Below, in pieces: positions 13,421-27,600 of a DNA stretch of 64,000 bases (position 1 is the stretch's first letter; each line of letters begins with the position of its first letter). This stretch comes from Oryzias latipes (lineage: Eukaryota > Chordata > Actinopteri > Beloniformes > Adrianichthyidae). Location of the stretch: positions 4,805,240 to 4,869,239 of the forward strand of contig NC_019859.2 in assembly GCF_002234675.1 (NCBI RefSeq), given 5' to 3'. Position numbers and translations under genes: made by a program. Under the pieces are notes generated by a model that saw only the letters and a program-made list of their open reading frames with translations, was not told where the DNA came from and searched no databases.

Positions 13421-16400
13421 ATTATGTCGCAAAACCGCCCAGAATTTTGCTCACAAACGAGCTGCGACAGGTTCCGAACGTCAAAACATCAAGGAGCTCA
13501 GTGATCAATCACGACTTCAGACACAAAGTGAGCCCACACAGGAGGGAGGGCGGCAGAGCCAGAACCCCTCCGCCTCTAGTCTATCTTCTCCTCCTCCTGT
13601 CCTCGCGCGTAGGATGCCGAGGCCCCGCCCCCGTTCTGAAAGGTTTTATTTTTTTCCAGGCCTCGTTCATGAAAATCTGAAGGACAAAATAGCAGAGGAC
13701 AGGCTTCAACTGACCCTCCCCAGTAAAACGAGCTGCTACGTGCAAACAGACAAATAAAGGAGACGTGCACCGACAATTTTGCGAATTCTATGATGCAACA
13801 AGCTCAGTGGCCTTGGGCAGATGTAGATCATATGTTGCTGGGGCAGTTAATTACCCAGGGTGGAATTAGGGTTTCTGCTGAACCCAAAGGTCAGACAGTG
13901 TGTATTATCTCACCATACGTAGTTTGCAAGTGACAATACTTAGCAAAGATGTCACTGACACAAAGAATTTGTTCATTTAAAACCACATTACATGGGGGAT
14001 TTATTATAAATCTGATGATCATACTTTGAGATTTGTGTCCTTATGCTGAAAAAAGAGAGGAGGGCCTGAGATAAAATTCTGTTTGGCACATGGATGTTTC
14101 AAAATTCCGCTGCAATGTGAGCACATCCGTCTTGCACAAGTAATTGGGCGCTTGGCAAAATGCTTCTTGAGCAGCTGTGTGTGGTTTTAGCATTACTCCA
14201 TGCAACTAAAAATCCCTCATTGGCCCAGCTCAGAGCCGTTCTTTCAAATGGGGAAAAAATACTGAGCCGATGCAAAATCTGCATCCCGTTAAATCTCAGT
14301 TTTTTTTTTATATAAGACTCTGAAAAATGCACCATAAATCGCCAAACATACTATTTCATTTGAGGAATAAATGTCACTGGAGTGATAGGCGAACAATGAA
14401 CCGACAGAATTAGCTTCTCAAAAGTCATTTCAGTGATAAGACTTCTTGTGTATGACGTAAATCACACACGTCATCTGTCAAATGGGGGTATTTATCCTAC
14501 CAGCTGTGCGTGTATGGCTGGCAAACAAACCATGCCCAATTATTATTGATGATTTCGCTGCAGTGTGAAGCCAAACCACGAGTGCAGGATCATTCAGTTT
14601 GTTCCGATTCTGTGCCCCAGATGGGGATTAAAAAGATTATCATGTAAGACGCCCATAATAGGTTGCAGAATCTTAAATGTTTTATGCATATTGGCAAAGG
14701 AAAAGGTTCTATCCTTACATGGTTTTAGAGTTATCAGTCCCTCAAGTTACATTTTCTGCATACAGCATTAATGGTATTTGACAAAGAACAGATTGTATTA
14801 AAGCATATATGTTAGATAAAAACCACTGCAATACCCTAAATCCTTTATTTGTGTGGATATTTTCAGTCCTAACCCAAATCATTCATACTCCAATGGACAG
14901 AAATCTTCATAGTTTTTTCACTGTATATCAAAAACTGTTTACATGTCTGTAGTTTGTTGAATATTTTTCATTTTTTAGGAACAGCTGACTGTTTAATGTG
15001 TGAAACTATAGAAGTGAAGGTTGGTGAGCTTTCTCCTTCGACTTGCAACTTACTGAAATTCCATGTTACAGAGTCTCTTAACATTTCGTTTATTAGATTT
15101 AATATGAGTAGAAACCTCCCATCAGTGAAACGAACACATATCCTTACAGTCTGGGTCTTTCAGCTCTCTCATTCCGGCAGGCTTTTATGTTGCTTCACGC
15201 ATCCCCTCATGAATGTGGGAGAGATGCCAAACCCTCAAGTGTAAACGGAGACCGTTCTTTTAATATACAGTTAACCATGCTGATCAGCGACATGTAAGCA
15301 GCTTTCCAAAATAGAGATAGCCCTTCACTCAACATGTATGAGCCACTTTGTACCTGTCAAATTAAAGAGATTGAGCAAAAAAATCAACTTCACAGCTGTT
15401 TTTTTTTCTTTTTGTCTCTCCTGTCTGGATAATTAATTAATACATTAAATATAAAGTACATTAAAGAAGATTTTTAGCACTATTCATCTCCTTAAATGCT
15501 CTCCAGAAGCAATTATTTTAAGGTTTTATGTTTTTAGTTTTTTTGTGCGTAATCTTTCCCATCTGCATTTGTGGATGAAAGCTGCATTGTTACATGGCTC
15601 AACACTGACACCTGCTGGCAGAACAGGGAATGACAAGTAAGATTTCCTGCCTCTACAAACCACTGCTTGTGGTTTTGCTATGTGGCGCTTGAAAATCCCT
15701 AACTTCTGCGTTTAAAAGCTTTGCAGGCATTTAATAAAGAAGATATTTTTTCAAATCATTTTTGTGAGAACGTTTTTGAAACCAATCAAGACTTGAAAAA
15801 ACACCTTTTCAGAGGCGAAGTGCATTTGAAATCCTGGAAATACTTGTTTTACCTGCAGATCCATCTCCCAAGCTGTGTGTCAACCACAATCCTTTCCTTT
15901 TCCCAGTTTCTCTCAACAAGGAGGTACTGTTTTGTTTATTGAAGGATTCAGAAAAGACTGTTTCTAACTCATCGAATACTTTGCTTCTAATATGATACAG
16001 TACACAATATCTAATGGTAAATTACATTACAGCCTATCAGTGGCATGCTTTGTAATCTTAACAAGTTTTATCAATGTCGTATTACATTAGAATTATTAGT
16101 TTCTTTCCCCTGTACTTTTTTCCCCCTGCACTCCCTCGTTGATCTAATGTTTTTGCCACGTCAAAGCTCTGACTCACTGCAGAGGTTTCCCCCCTTCGTC
16201 TGGAAAACTCGGATGTTCCAGGAACAGATTTGAATTTGTGGTTTGGGATTTCAGGATGGAAGCATTTTGACGTTTGCATCTCCGTCATGCCTGTTATGCA
16301 AGCGGCGACACAGCACACAGGATTCCTGTGTAACTACAATCATGACTGTGTCTAAAATGTTGGTAACTTTTGATTTAATACAATTAAAGAGAAGCAAACA

Positions 16401-16444
16401 CTAAAAATTACACTCATTCTTTTGCATCCAAATAACTTAACTAT

Positions 16445-16481
16445 GGTATTGAAGTATGGAGAAACACCATACTTCAATACC
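16445..16481. repeat. Perfect 15-bp inverted repeat (hairpin)
   Basis: GGTATTGAAGTATGG at 16445-16459 is followed by a 7-base loop and its exact complement at 16467-16481. The next 80 bases also contain interleaved TATAGGCT/AGCCTATA palindromes. Confidence 0.9.
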
Positions 16482-16983
16482 AAGTAGCCTATACTGTATA
16501 GCCCATAGTATATAGAGTATACAGCCTACTATAGGCTGTATAGTGGCAGCCTATACAAGCATTATGCTTGTTACTAAAACGAGACAAAAGAAAAATTCAT
16601 GAAGTGCCATATTATGAACACACCCACATTTTATTTTATAAATCAAAGTTACTAAAGTTTACTCATGTAAAAAGATACAATACAATGCCAATAATTTACA
16701 AAGCTACTTTTACAGAGCATGCAAAAAAAGAAGAACATTTACCCAGAAAGAAACATGAACTTTTGTAAGTAGTACAAAAAAAAATATATTCCTGTTTGTG
16801 GGCTGAGGTTGTGAAGTAACAAGAAGAATAAAAAAAGGCAAAATGATGTTACACAATCTAAAAAAAAAGAAAGAAAACGAGAAACCTAATGGGAAGATAT
16901 ACGAAAAATCGTAACTTCATGATGTTTTAGTAGTAGTTTGCCTTTTCATGAACTCTTTTGTGTTTATGTGAATGATTATTATT

Positions 16984-17538
16984 AAAACCTACTCCAATGA
17001 AAACTGTGTTTTTAACATGTTCTTGTGGAATTTTTCTCATAACCGGTACTTAAAGAAAATCAGCTCAAAATTGCATTTCTGAGTATTACTTTATTCAAAT
17101 GGTCATAAATCTGGAGCAGATTGAAAAATTATGTTTGAAAAAGAGCTTACTTGTGACGTCCGCTCTCCCTACCCAGCTCAATTCAGATTCATCAATTTGC
17201 ACAGAAATAGATCCATGAACGCCTTTGATTTCATCGTTTGAGTTGTGTCTGGCTCTACAGCTGGATAGCGTCAATATTTTTGTTGCACCAGCGATGTTGG
17301 GTTGTGGGTTTGAGGGGCTGTAAACTAGCAGGAGAGCGTGTAAACAAAGGGATGATGGGAAGTCAGAGCAGGCTTACTCCACACCGACAGTCCCGCCCAC
17401 ATCTCCAAGGTGAATTTCTGATTAACTACTGCCGCTCTGCAGAAACTATGTCTTTTGACAGAAATGGCCTAATTATAACTAGAAGACCACTGGGAACGCT
17501 TTCAAAAAAGATCAAAAGATGATCAGAGTGGGATTTAA
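16984..17538 (+). mobile_element. TTAA-family nonautonomous transposon, copy 2
   Basis: Nearly full-length: 5' end CCTACTCCAATGAAAACTG, the AACATGTTCTTGTGG block, the exon-like block around 17205-17300, and 3' end GATCAGAGTGGGATTTAA. Confidence 0.8.
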
Positions 17539-18681
17539 AAGTTTAATATGTTAAAATATCGGCATCAAATATTATAAGGTTAGGGGTGGGACTTAATAAG
17601 GTTCTTCTTTTATCCACTCCTTTTTCAAGCACTTTATCATTTTCTGTTTACTATTTTTATTAAACAATTGTATATTTTGTGTTTGAAAATAAAAGAAAAT
17701 CAAATCAACTTAGAAAAAATAGAAAATAGTCATCTTAGTTTTCTGAATGTTTTTTTCATTTTTTTCATGTCCCATCTTTCATATTTTCACTTGACAATTT
17801 TGCAGTTTTCTGTGCAATATGATGCAACTTTGGAATTCAGGTGGGATGATCTGATAAATGACAATATAAAGGCAAAATCTGCAAATAAGTAATGTGTGGC
17901 AAACGTAAAGCAGATGGCACACGTACGTGTGTCCAACCACAGCCGCTCGGCGCTCTTGCGCTGTCCTCAGGAAACGACTCACCCCACGGCAGCAGAAATA
18001 CGCTGCAGGTGTGTTGGAACCGAGAGCAGCAAGAGAGCAGGAAGTGGTTTTCAGCCTCTGACAAGCTGATGTGAGCAGGAAGCTCAGACTCACTAACTGG
18101 AAAAAGTTCTGAACAGTTAAAAGTGCAAACGTGCTGGTCTCAAAAGAGTTAATCCCTTCTGCTTTTTGAAACAGAATTCAGTCTTTTATTAAACTAAACA
18201 CATGTTCCCTTTGGCGCTTCATTGTAATTCAAGTACAAGAAAACTTGTAAGAGCTTCCTTTTCATCTCTGGTGTCAGTTTCCTCCATTTACATAAAGATG
18301 CTTTGACCTAAAAGCAGAACAGGATGAGAGCTAGGAAGGGAAGTATTTAATGAAATCATACAGAGCAGAGAGAAACAAGCAAAAAGTTTAAAACTTTATT
18401 AACTTCCCATCTGTGTTTAGAAAGGAAGCTTTCACTGTGAGAGACTGACATTGACTACAGCAGCAAAGCAACCACAGACAGAGCAGCTACTATAGCATGT
18501 TGTTGCCGGATAACGTTTTTTGCAAGACAGGAAATGAGCGAAGCAGAGAGATAGAACCAGAGAGGACGACTCTGCCTACATTGGCACAAACAACGCTCGC
18601 CATAGCAGCCTGTGAATCAGATCAAACAGGAGTTCATGGACCCTTGAACTGAGAAAGATCCAACCAAGCTTCAGATCTGCA

Positions 18682-21600
18682 ATGGGGACCACCGAGGAGA
18701 AAGGTTCAGAGCCTGCAGCTTTGCCACCATCAAAGGATCAAGGGTTGATAGAGAAGGAGCCTGCAGGGGAGCCGCCGCAAACGTCAGAAACCTCTGACCC
18801 TCTCAACACCTACAAGTGGCACACAGGCTCCAAGGGGGAAGCAAGCAACCTGAAGGAAGAAGGAGATGGAGACGCCGTTTCCTCCGCACCTGCAATGGAG
18901 AAATACCAGAAGGCCGCCAGCAATAAATGGACCAAGATGCAGAACTGGCGCAAAGCCCTGAGCGAGGACACGGCTGGGGACAAAGGCTCCTCTGGGGGGA
19001 AAAACGCAGACGGAACCAAGTCTGAGAAAGGGGCAGCAAGAAAGAACCCCTTCAGACGAGCCCTGTCTGAGCCTCCGGGATCACTTTTTGCAGCTCTGAG
19101 CTCTACCAGCTCAGCTCAGCCAGCGTCCTCCACATCTTCTGCTGCTGCCTCTGAGGCCTCAGGAGCCTCATGTGCTGACCCCTCGCAGAAAGGAAGCGGA
19201 GGAGCGCTCTTCAAGAAATACCTGTGGAATGTAACCCAGAAGCTGAAGAGGCCGAAGCTGCAGACTCGCAGCAGCACTCCGACGTTGTCAGGTAACAGCT
19301 GAAAACCTGGGCCCAGTCACTGAGAGCTGGCTTCACCGCTCAGTTGAAGATTTTCACAATAAATGGACATCTTAAAAAAAGTTTAAATGAATGCTTATAA
19401 TTAGCAGACTGTTCAATCCGTGTGGTTAAACTGTCATTTCCTATTCTCACAACCCAGGTCTTTCAGCAGCACATGGTTGTGGGTGTGGTGGTGTAAGTGA
19501 GACCTTCTCACCAAAACTGTGTCATGAACAAATCTGCATTTATGAGGCAAACAGTAAAAAAGTCCAACTCGGTTAAAAGCAGTAAAGGTCACAACGGCTG
19601 TTTTTGCCACATCTGCCAAATACGATACAGTGAGAATTACAAGAACAGTAACGGAAAACGTTTTTTCTTTCGAAAAGTTTAAATGAGGTAGCAAGAATTT
19701 GAAATGATCAAATTACCTTTTAGATTAAATTAAGAGTAGTAAATCCATCAAAAGATTGACAGTTGCCTTTTCTTCTGAAAGATTAGATCTTACGTTTGTC
19801 TTCATAGAATCTTTCTCGGTTTTGTGGATTCTCGTTTACGTCATGACATCAACTTAAAAAGCCTAAAGGCCTTTTCCGATTTAAAAAAATATTTTGTTGC
19901 TGCTGTTTTTAACATTTTCTTGTAGCATTTTTCTAATGATGGATGACATGTACAAAGAAAATTAAGTATTTCTTTATTCAAATCCCAGTGAAGCAGGATC
20001 AGAGGAAAAAATAAAAGATTGTATGTGTGACGTAGAAAATACTCTGGGCGGGGCGACAAGCTCTCTGCTCCGCTCCATTCTGATCCATCCACTTGCAGAC
20101 AAATAGATCCGTGAATGTCTTTGTTTTGCTCTTCTGAGCTGGAATCTGGATCTAAACTGTACGGTTGGATAGCTCCAATATTGCTTGTTATTTTTGTGGC
20201 ACCGGAAATAGTTTGGGGTTGTGCTAGCAGGAGAGCGTCTAAACAGAGAGCTCTCAACAATGTGGAGGGGAGGAGGGTTGCTCCCTGCCAACGATGCTAC
20301 AACTCAGAGGTGAATTTCTAAAGAACTCCTGCCGCTCTGCAGAAACTAACTGCAGACGCTCGACCTTAAAAAGCATGTCTTCATTGTCATTCTCCTGAAC
20401 AGTTTATCTCCCTTTTCTAGAGGAGTTTGTTCCGCTCCTCTTCACTGTATAACTTTAGTTTATTGGCTTTTCATTTGTAATTATATCTACTGAACTCCAG
20501 AACCCCGGAAGCAGAAAAAAAAAAAAGTGAACACTCTAGATTCACTGGGAGAGAGTGAGGAATTATGGGTAGTTGCAGTTGAACAGCAGGAGCAACTCAA
20601 CTTGGCGTGTCAAAACAGATGACATCAGTAAATTGGAGTGGGCAGATGCGGTGTGAGATAACGTGTCTTAACATAAATGAAACACAACCCAGCGCATGCC
20701 CACATTTCTTCTATGGGTTGAGTAGAAACGACAAAATCCCGACTTCAGACTGAAACCAAACATTTTATAATCATTTACTTTTTACTATTACCTCACTGTT
20801 CATTCCATATTTCTGTCACGTCTTTTTCTGCTCATCATGTCACCATTTGGTTCAATGTTCCCTTAGCAGATCTGCGTGAGGTTGACGCAACATCCGAGGC
20901 CTCCACTGAACTTCCCAGGCAACAATGGGCGCCCCCTCAGGAGGTCCCCCTGTGGGACATCTGCAACTGCATCCTTGAGGATGGACAGATTCTCATCTCT
21001 CAGGAAGACGAGGTACCAGTGCACACATGCAGGCTGCATGACAGAGCAGTGCCCTCTTGCTTCCGTCCAGGTTTCTAATGACTTGTGTCCCCCTCAGCCG
21101 ACGACATGGATCCGGAACCGGGTCAGCAGCTGCTTGTCCAACCCCAGCATGCAGAACCTCGTGGACATCGACTCAGGTTAAGTTCATTTCTTCAGACCGC
21201 GCTGATGCAAAGCGAGAGCTGCATAACTGTCATCGAAGCTCGCTCCAAGCCTGAACACTATCAAAGAGGAAATAGCTGAACGTTTGTTTGTGAGCGTGAC
21301 TGTTAAAATTGCTTCCTCTGGGTGTTTTCTGGAGAAGATAGCATCTTGGGGGAGTATCTTAGAAGAGAGACAGAATCACAGGGGTGGGTTAGGTCACATC
21401 AAGATTCGAAGTCAGTTCGCCTGGATGCTGAGAGGCCTCTCTGCCAAAGCCAGCATCCAGCAGTCACTCCACTGTTTGATCTGTCAAGACAAACACATCC
21501 CAGAAGCTGACGAAGAAGCTGAGAAGTACCTCGACTATTAGACACTGAAGGATGGGATTTGGGCGCTGGATTGTGTGCGGAGGGTCTTTGGGTAAGCTTG

Positions 21601-24600
21601 GAGGTTTCGCTGTCAGAACTGTCAACTCGCTTACTGACTTCAACTTCTAACAGTAGCAGTAAAAATGATTTTGGTGTGATTTTACCCACTGATCTTAAAG
21701 TAAGCATTTACCAAAGTAGGAAACATTTAAACTAATCACGTATTGCAGAAGCTGCCACCCTTAAAAAAAAGAAACAACCCACATCCTGTGTTGATTAAAA
21801 AAAGAAAAACTGTAGGAAATGTCTCTTTCATACAAGCTTGATCAAAAAATGTTTGAGTTTTTTTATACTTTAGGTTATAATGTCAAAAAACATTTTTTTA
21901 ACTTAATTTTTAATGGTTTTTGTGACAAGAAGAAACCACATTTAAAACAACAATCAAAACAGAGTCAATTCTAGGTGCTTCTTGTGTCTCTTTGTTGTAA
22001 AGTGTCCAATTTTTCCACTTCTGGTGTAATTGTGCCTCTTGCAGTCTCAACCTCTATGTTATGTTTCCGTTAGATAGTTGTCGTAAATTGTTGATGTCCA
22101 TTTGATGGGATGGACGCAGTGCCCCAGTTCCTGGTTAATGGTTTTTTTTTTTGCGGCCAGTGACATAACTTTAAATAAGTATTTGTCACTTTGGTGGATT
22201 GAAAACATGTCCAAATAAAACAGTTCTGGTTCCAAAGGAATTGTATATCCCAGCAATGTCAATTTTTTTCAAATTGAAAAAAAGTCCCAACTTGCAGATA
22301 CGTGACAGAGCGTGATATAACTTTTGGTACAAAACTGCACTCTTTCCTCTCAGATCAGAAAGCTACTGCTCATTCTGCTGCCAGAACCGGAACTGCTCCC
22401 AAGTCTTCACAGAGTTGATTTCCAATAACCGCTGATAGTTTAAATCTCTTCATGATGTTGATTCAAATGCTTATCAGATACTCAGATACGGCTCCTAGAT
22501 ATGCAGGAAACAGCTGAAGCTGAGTGAAGCTGCCACTGGCTGCTTCTTGATAAGTTAAGATGTTCCCCCACTGCATTTATGTTACAGCACGTCTTTCTAT
22601 AAAGACCCACTCCGATGAAAATTTTGTTTTGAACATGTTCTTGAGGCATTTTTACGATGATGAAGGACAAAAAGGGCCACAAACTGCCTACTCTGCTCCA
22701 TTCTGATGCACGCTAAATCCATGTAGGTCTTTGTTTTTCCTCACCTGAGCTGGAATCCGGATCGAAACTGTACAGCTGCATAGCTCCCACAGTGCTCGCC
22801 TTTTTTGTCTCACCGCTAATGTTAAGTTGAGTGTGTGAAGGGCTGTGGGCTAGCGGGAGAGCATGTAAACATAGAGCTCTCATTAATGGGTGCAGAATTG
22901 CTTCAGAAAACAACACAGCCCCTAATGCAACAACAAATCAGTAGTTCGGCAACAACCAGACTAACTATCAATATTTTACTTTTCTAAACATTTTAGGAGC
23001 ACCTGTAGGTTATGACTTATAAGTAACAATCTGTTTTCACAAGGCCAGAAGAAAAGTCAACATTTATGGAGAACGGAGACGTTTCAAGTCATTGAACATA
23101 CATATTCTGTCTTAAAAAGCCTTAATTTACTTTGTAATCGAGTGAATGAATTGGTATATTTTGTTGGGGAACAAAAGTAAAAAGAACTATACACAAAATC
23201 CAATCCTGACCAACAACAGAGGTTTTTATTCTGTCTGACGTGTATCATCTGGGCCTTCAGAGTGCAGCCCTGACCATGGGGGCCCCTCGGGCAGCAGTCG
23301 GCCAAAGAGCCAGGATGGCGGAGTGAAGGTGAGTCTGGTCTCCCTTCTGACGTAGTTTCCTGCTGACACAGCACGAGGCTGCACTCATGCTCTCCTTTTA
23401 CCCCAGGGGATGATCAAGCGGCGCCTGGATAAGGTCAAAAGGAACAGCACCTCCCAGCTGATCCCAGCAGGACTCAAAGGAAGCAGGTAGGGCGCACGGC
23501 GATGGTTTTGGAGGAAGAAGAGCCATGGGGGCAGGTTTTAAGAAGATGCGGTTAATATGTTTGACCTGTTATGACCAGGTTTAAAGTGATACCCAGCTTT
23601 TCAGCAAAGAAAGATTACGTCTTTTGAAACATCAGATCAAAAATGTTATTTTTAAAATAATTAGTTACATTCTTTGACACAGCATTTTCTCTTAAGAACA
23701 TTCAAAATCTAAATGAACAGCACCGACAAAAACATTCAACCTTTAATAAGTTATAATGTTTGAAAGTATTTCCTTTTTTCCTCCTTATTCTATTATTCAT
23801 TCACAGGTATGGTTCCCGGGAGTCTGTTTCCATCCCAGTCGGCGCAGTTGGGAGTCTGGATCTGAGCGCTGACACCAGCATGGTCATCAGGCCCGTCCAC
23901 GGCTCCATTTTAGGGGAGAAGTACTGCTTTGAGGTAAGCTTTAGGAACATTTTAACCCAGAATCCCAAGCTTTTTCAAATCCAGGAGTTCGTTTTACAAA
24001 GTTAACTCTACATACACATTCGTATCATGTTTACTACATGCATTTCTGAGAGCCCGTATCTCATTAGCTTGATCCAAACATTCCTTAAAAACCCCTTTGC
24101 TCTATGCCAGCAGTCCCACTCACAACTCAGAGGCAAATTTCTAATAAACTCCTGCTGCTCTGCAGTAACTATGTCCTAAGAAACAACACAGGTTTTTTTT
24201 ATTTGAGCTAAAAACGGTACAATCATAAAGAAAACACCACTCGAAAGGCTTTTACAACAGATCAAAAGATGATCGGAGTGGAACTTTAACAGTGAAAGAG
24301 CAGTCATACTAATTTATTAAACGTTTCAGAAAAAAATCCGATCTGTTCTGACAGTCATGCTGGGTTTTTTATATGGTAAAGGTGATCAGCACGGAGAACA
24401 CCCACTGCTTTGGCTGTTCCTCGGCAGCCGAGCGGGACCGCTGGATTGAAGACCTAAGAAGGGCAGCTCAGCCCAACAAGGTGATCCTCGGCCACTTTTC
24501 TTGTCTGAAACCTTTGACAACATCAAAAAGTCGATTAAAATTTTGACTTTTTCCCTGTAACAGGATAATATTGAACGCACTGAGAACTCCCTGAGTTTGT

Positions 24601-27600
24601 GGGTAAACGAAGCCAAGGATCTGCCCCCCAAGCAGCGTTACTACTGCGAGGTACACCTGGACGGGACCCTGTTCGCACGCACCAGCAGTCGTACTGTTGG
24701 CAAGGCAGCTAACCGCTCCAGCATGCCGGGGGACGCCTCTGCCAAGTCTTCAGGAGGGCCAGGGGCCGGTGGAAGTGGGGTTGGAGGGTGTCAACTCTTT
24801 TGGGGGGAATTCTTTGAGCTCGACAACCTGCCCTCCGTTTCCCAAATCAGCCTGCACCTTTTCCGGGAGGACGACCCAAAGAAAAAGCGCCATTCCAAGG
24901 ATGAGTCAAGCCTGCACCCACTGGGCAGTGTGGCGATATCCATCGCTGATGTTCTGGGAAGGACCTACCAGGAGAAATGGTACCCCATTGTTCCATACAA
25001 AGCTTCAGGCACAGTGGCGACCAAAGAGCTGCTGGGCCCACAGGCCTCTCTCCGCATCAAGGCCCGCTTCCAGAATTTGAAAGTGCTGCCCATGGAAAAA
25101 TATAAAGAGTTTGCAGAGTATGTGACGGTGGATTATGTCGAAATGTGCAAAAACTTGGAGCCACTTCTGAATGTGAAGGAGAAGGAAGAGTTGGCAGGAG
25201 CTCTGGTTCATGTACTCCAAAGTATCGGCAAGGCCAAGGTTAGAGAACAAGACGTGTGAGAAAATATTCTTTAAAGAATTGTCCTAAACATTTCTACCTA
25301 TGCTTCAGGAATTCCTTATTGACCTGGGCAGCGCAGAGGTGGAACGACTTGGAGAGAAGGAAGCGCTGATCTTCAGAGAGAACACACTAGCTACTAAAGC
25401 CATAGACGAATACATGAAGCTGGTTGGCCAGAAGTACCTCATTGACACACTAGGTAGGCTAGTATAATGATAACCAAGGTTTCTTTGTGTTGTTTTTACT
25501 AAAATTTTCTTGTTGATGTAGGAGACTTCATCACTCGACTTTACACCTCGGTGGAGAACTGTGAAGTCGATCCACTTAAATGTCCTGCGGCTGACCTGTC
25601 AAATAACCAGAGACACCTGAGATCCGCCTGTGAGGAGGTGATGCAGAAGATTATTGAGATCCACGGGTGAGAGAAGACAGCTCATCGTAGAGAATAAACC
25701 ACAGAAGGTTTCACGAAGCCAACAACTGACACCAGTTTTGTGCGCAGACCTTTTCCGGAAGAGTTAAACAAGATCTTCTCCAGTTGGATGGAGCTGTGTG
25801 AGGACAAGGGCAGGGCAGAGATTGGCCAGCGCCTCATCTCTGCTTCGCTCTTCCTTCGCTTCCTGTGTCCCGCTGTGCTGAGTCCCTCCCTTTTTGGTCT
25901 GATACAACCCTATCCAGAGCCCCACACTCTACGCACTCTGACCTTAACTGCCAAAGTCATCCAGAACCTGGCCAACTTCACACTGTGAGTAGCTTCTTCT
26001 TCTCTTTGTGGGGTGGCCATGGTACAAAGGTAGACCCGGTCGACCTCTGATCGGCAGATTCCAGGTTCGGTTCCTGCATTGCACGCCCATGTGTCCGAGT
26101 GTCTTTGGTGGTTATAGGTTGATGCCAGTGTAAGGCAGTGGAGCTGGAGGTGTGTGAATGTGTGTGTGTGTATTTGGGTAAATGGGACTGTTTATACAGC
26201 GCTTTGGGCCTCCTAAGAAGGTAGTAAAGCGCTGTAAGTATAGGCCATTTACCATTTTGTGGACAAAAACGTTCATGGAAAATGACATAAATTCCATATT
26301 TTCTTCTTAACTAGGTTCGGAGAGAAGGAAGAGTACATGCTGTTCATGAACGAATTCTTGGAGCAGCACTGGGACGGAATGAGGTTTTTTTTGCAAACGG
26401 TCTCCAATCAAGACACAGAAATCCCGATGACATCTTTCGATGGCTACGTGGATCTGCCGTTACGTCTGGCTGTGCTCCACGGCCTTCTGGTGGGCATCAT
26501 CCACACAAAGGACCAGGTAGGACCAACCAAAATCCAGTTAACAGGGTTCCTTCAAATGAAAAACTTTCCATGGTTTGCTAGCGACACTCATTATACATGA
26601 TGGCACCTATCACTCAACCTGTTCTTTCGTTAGGAAACAATTGAGAAGCTGCATCCTCTGCCTTTGATTCTCAACCACATAGCTGACTCACTTGGCCCTG
26701 AGGCGCCTCGGATTGTCATCAACAGGTATTTAGAGGGCAACATCTTGCACCTTTTCGCATAATGGATGGAGAACATGGAGGTGTTAAATGATCCACTGTT
26801 TACTCTTCACAGCAATACTGAACAGTCTAAGCCAGTTTATGTTCCTCCTAAGGACTTGGGCAAGTACAGCCCTCACCAGTCCTCCATGCAGAAGCTGCCT
26901 CTGGATTCAAAGGGCGTCCGAGACAAGTATGATGTGCATTTCTTTAATTTATATTTGGGAAATTCCAACACACCAGAGCTTTACATTATACAGTATTTTT
27001 CTGACTATAAGTCGCTCCGGAGTATAAGTCGCAGGAAAAAAATTATATAGAAGTCTCACTGGAGTTTGATTCGCACTTCTAGGAGAAACGAGCGATTTTT
27101 CGGAACAATTCCGCCAAGTCCAGCGTGATGCCCCATTTACACCAAACACGATTCACGCATCAAATTCACGTCCGCTGCCTCTTTTTCAACACGCATCCAA
27201 TTCAATGCTCAATGTTTGAACAAAGATGTGCTTATAAACATGACGGTCCAGATGTTAGCCCAGATATGTTTCCATGTCTGCATTCATGAGATCATTCAGT
27301 CTTTTTTTTTATGGGGGTCTTTAACTTCTACTGCAGTAGCTGTGTCTGAACAACGGCACTTTCAGCGGTACTTCCGTGTCTCTGTACTCGGGTTTGATGA
27401 CTTGCTGTCCCGCATTAGTCTTAAGAAGGAAAAAGTATAAACAAGAATAATAATGTATCGATTGCAAATAAGAAAAACATCAAAGTTTTGGAGGAGAACG
27501 ATTCGATTCTCCTCCATGTTTGTTCTGGACTGTCCTACTACGTTGCTGACAGTAGGAAATACACATCTACAGTGCCCTCTAGTGGTTGTCAGTGGCTAAA

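Larger units (their letters stand above)
13640..18681. other. Intergenic region between divergent sec14l1 and rasal3
   Basis: No coding exon is recognised. It contains a TTAA-family copy at 16984-17538, a perfect hairpin at 16445-16481, and purine-rich sequence before the rasal3 start. Reading frames here are short and look accidental. The last 200-300 bases probably hold the rasal3 5'UTR and promoter; no TATA box or initiator is convincing. Confidence 0.5.

Noticed and set aside
21284-21541. 85-codon frame in rasal3 intron 3
   Set aside because: No recognisable similarity, no splice or start context, and correct rasal3 phase joins the flanking exons without it.
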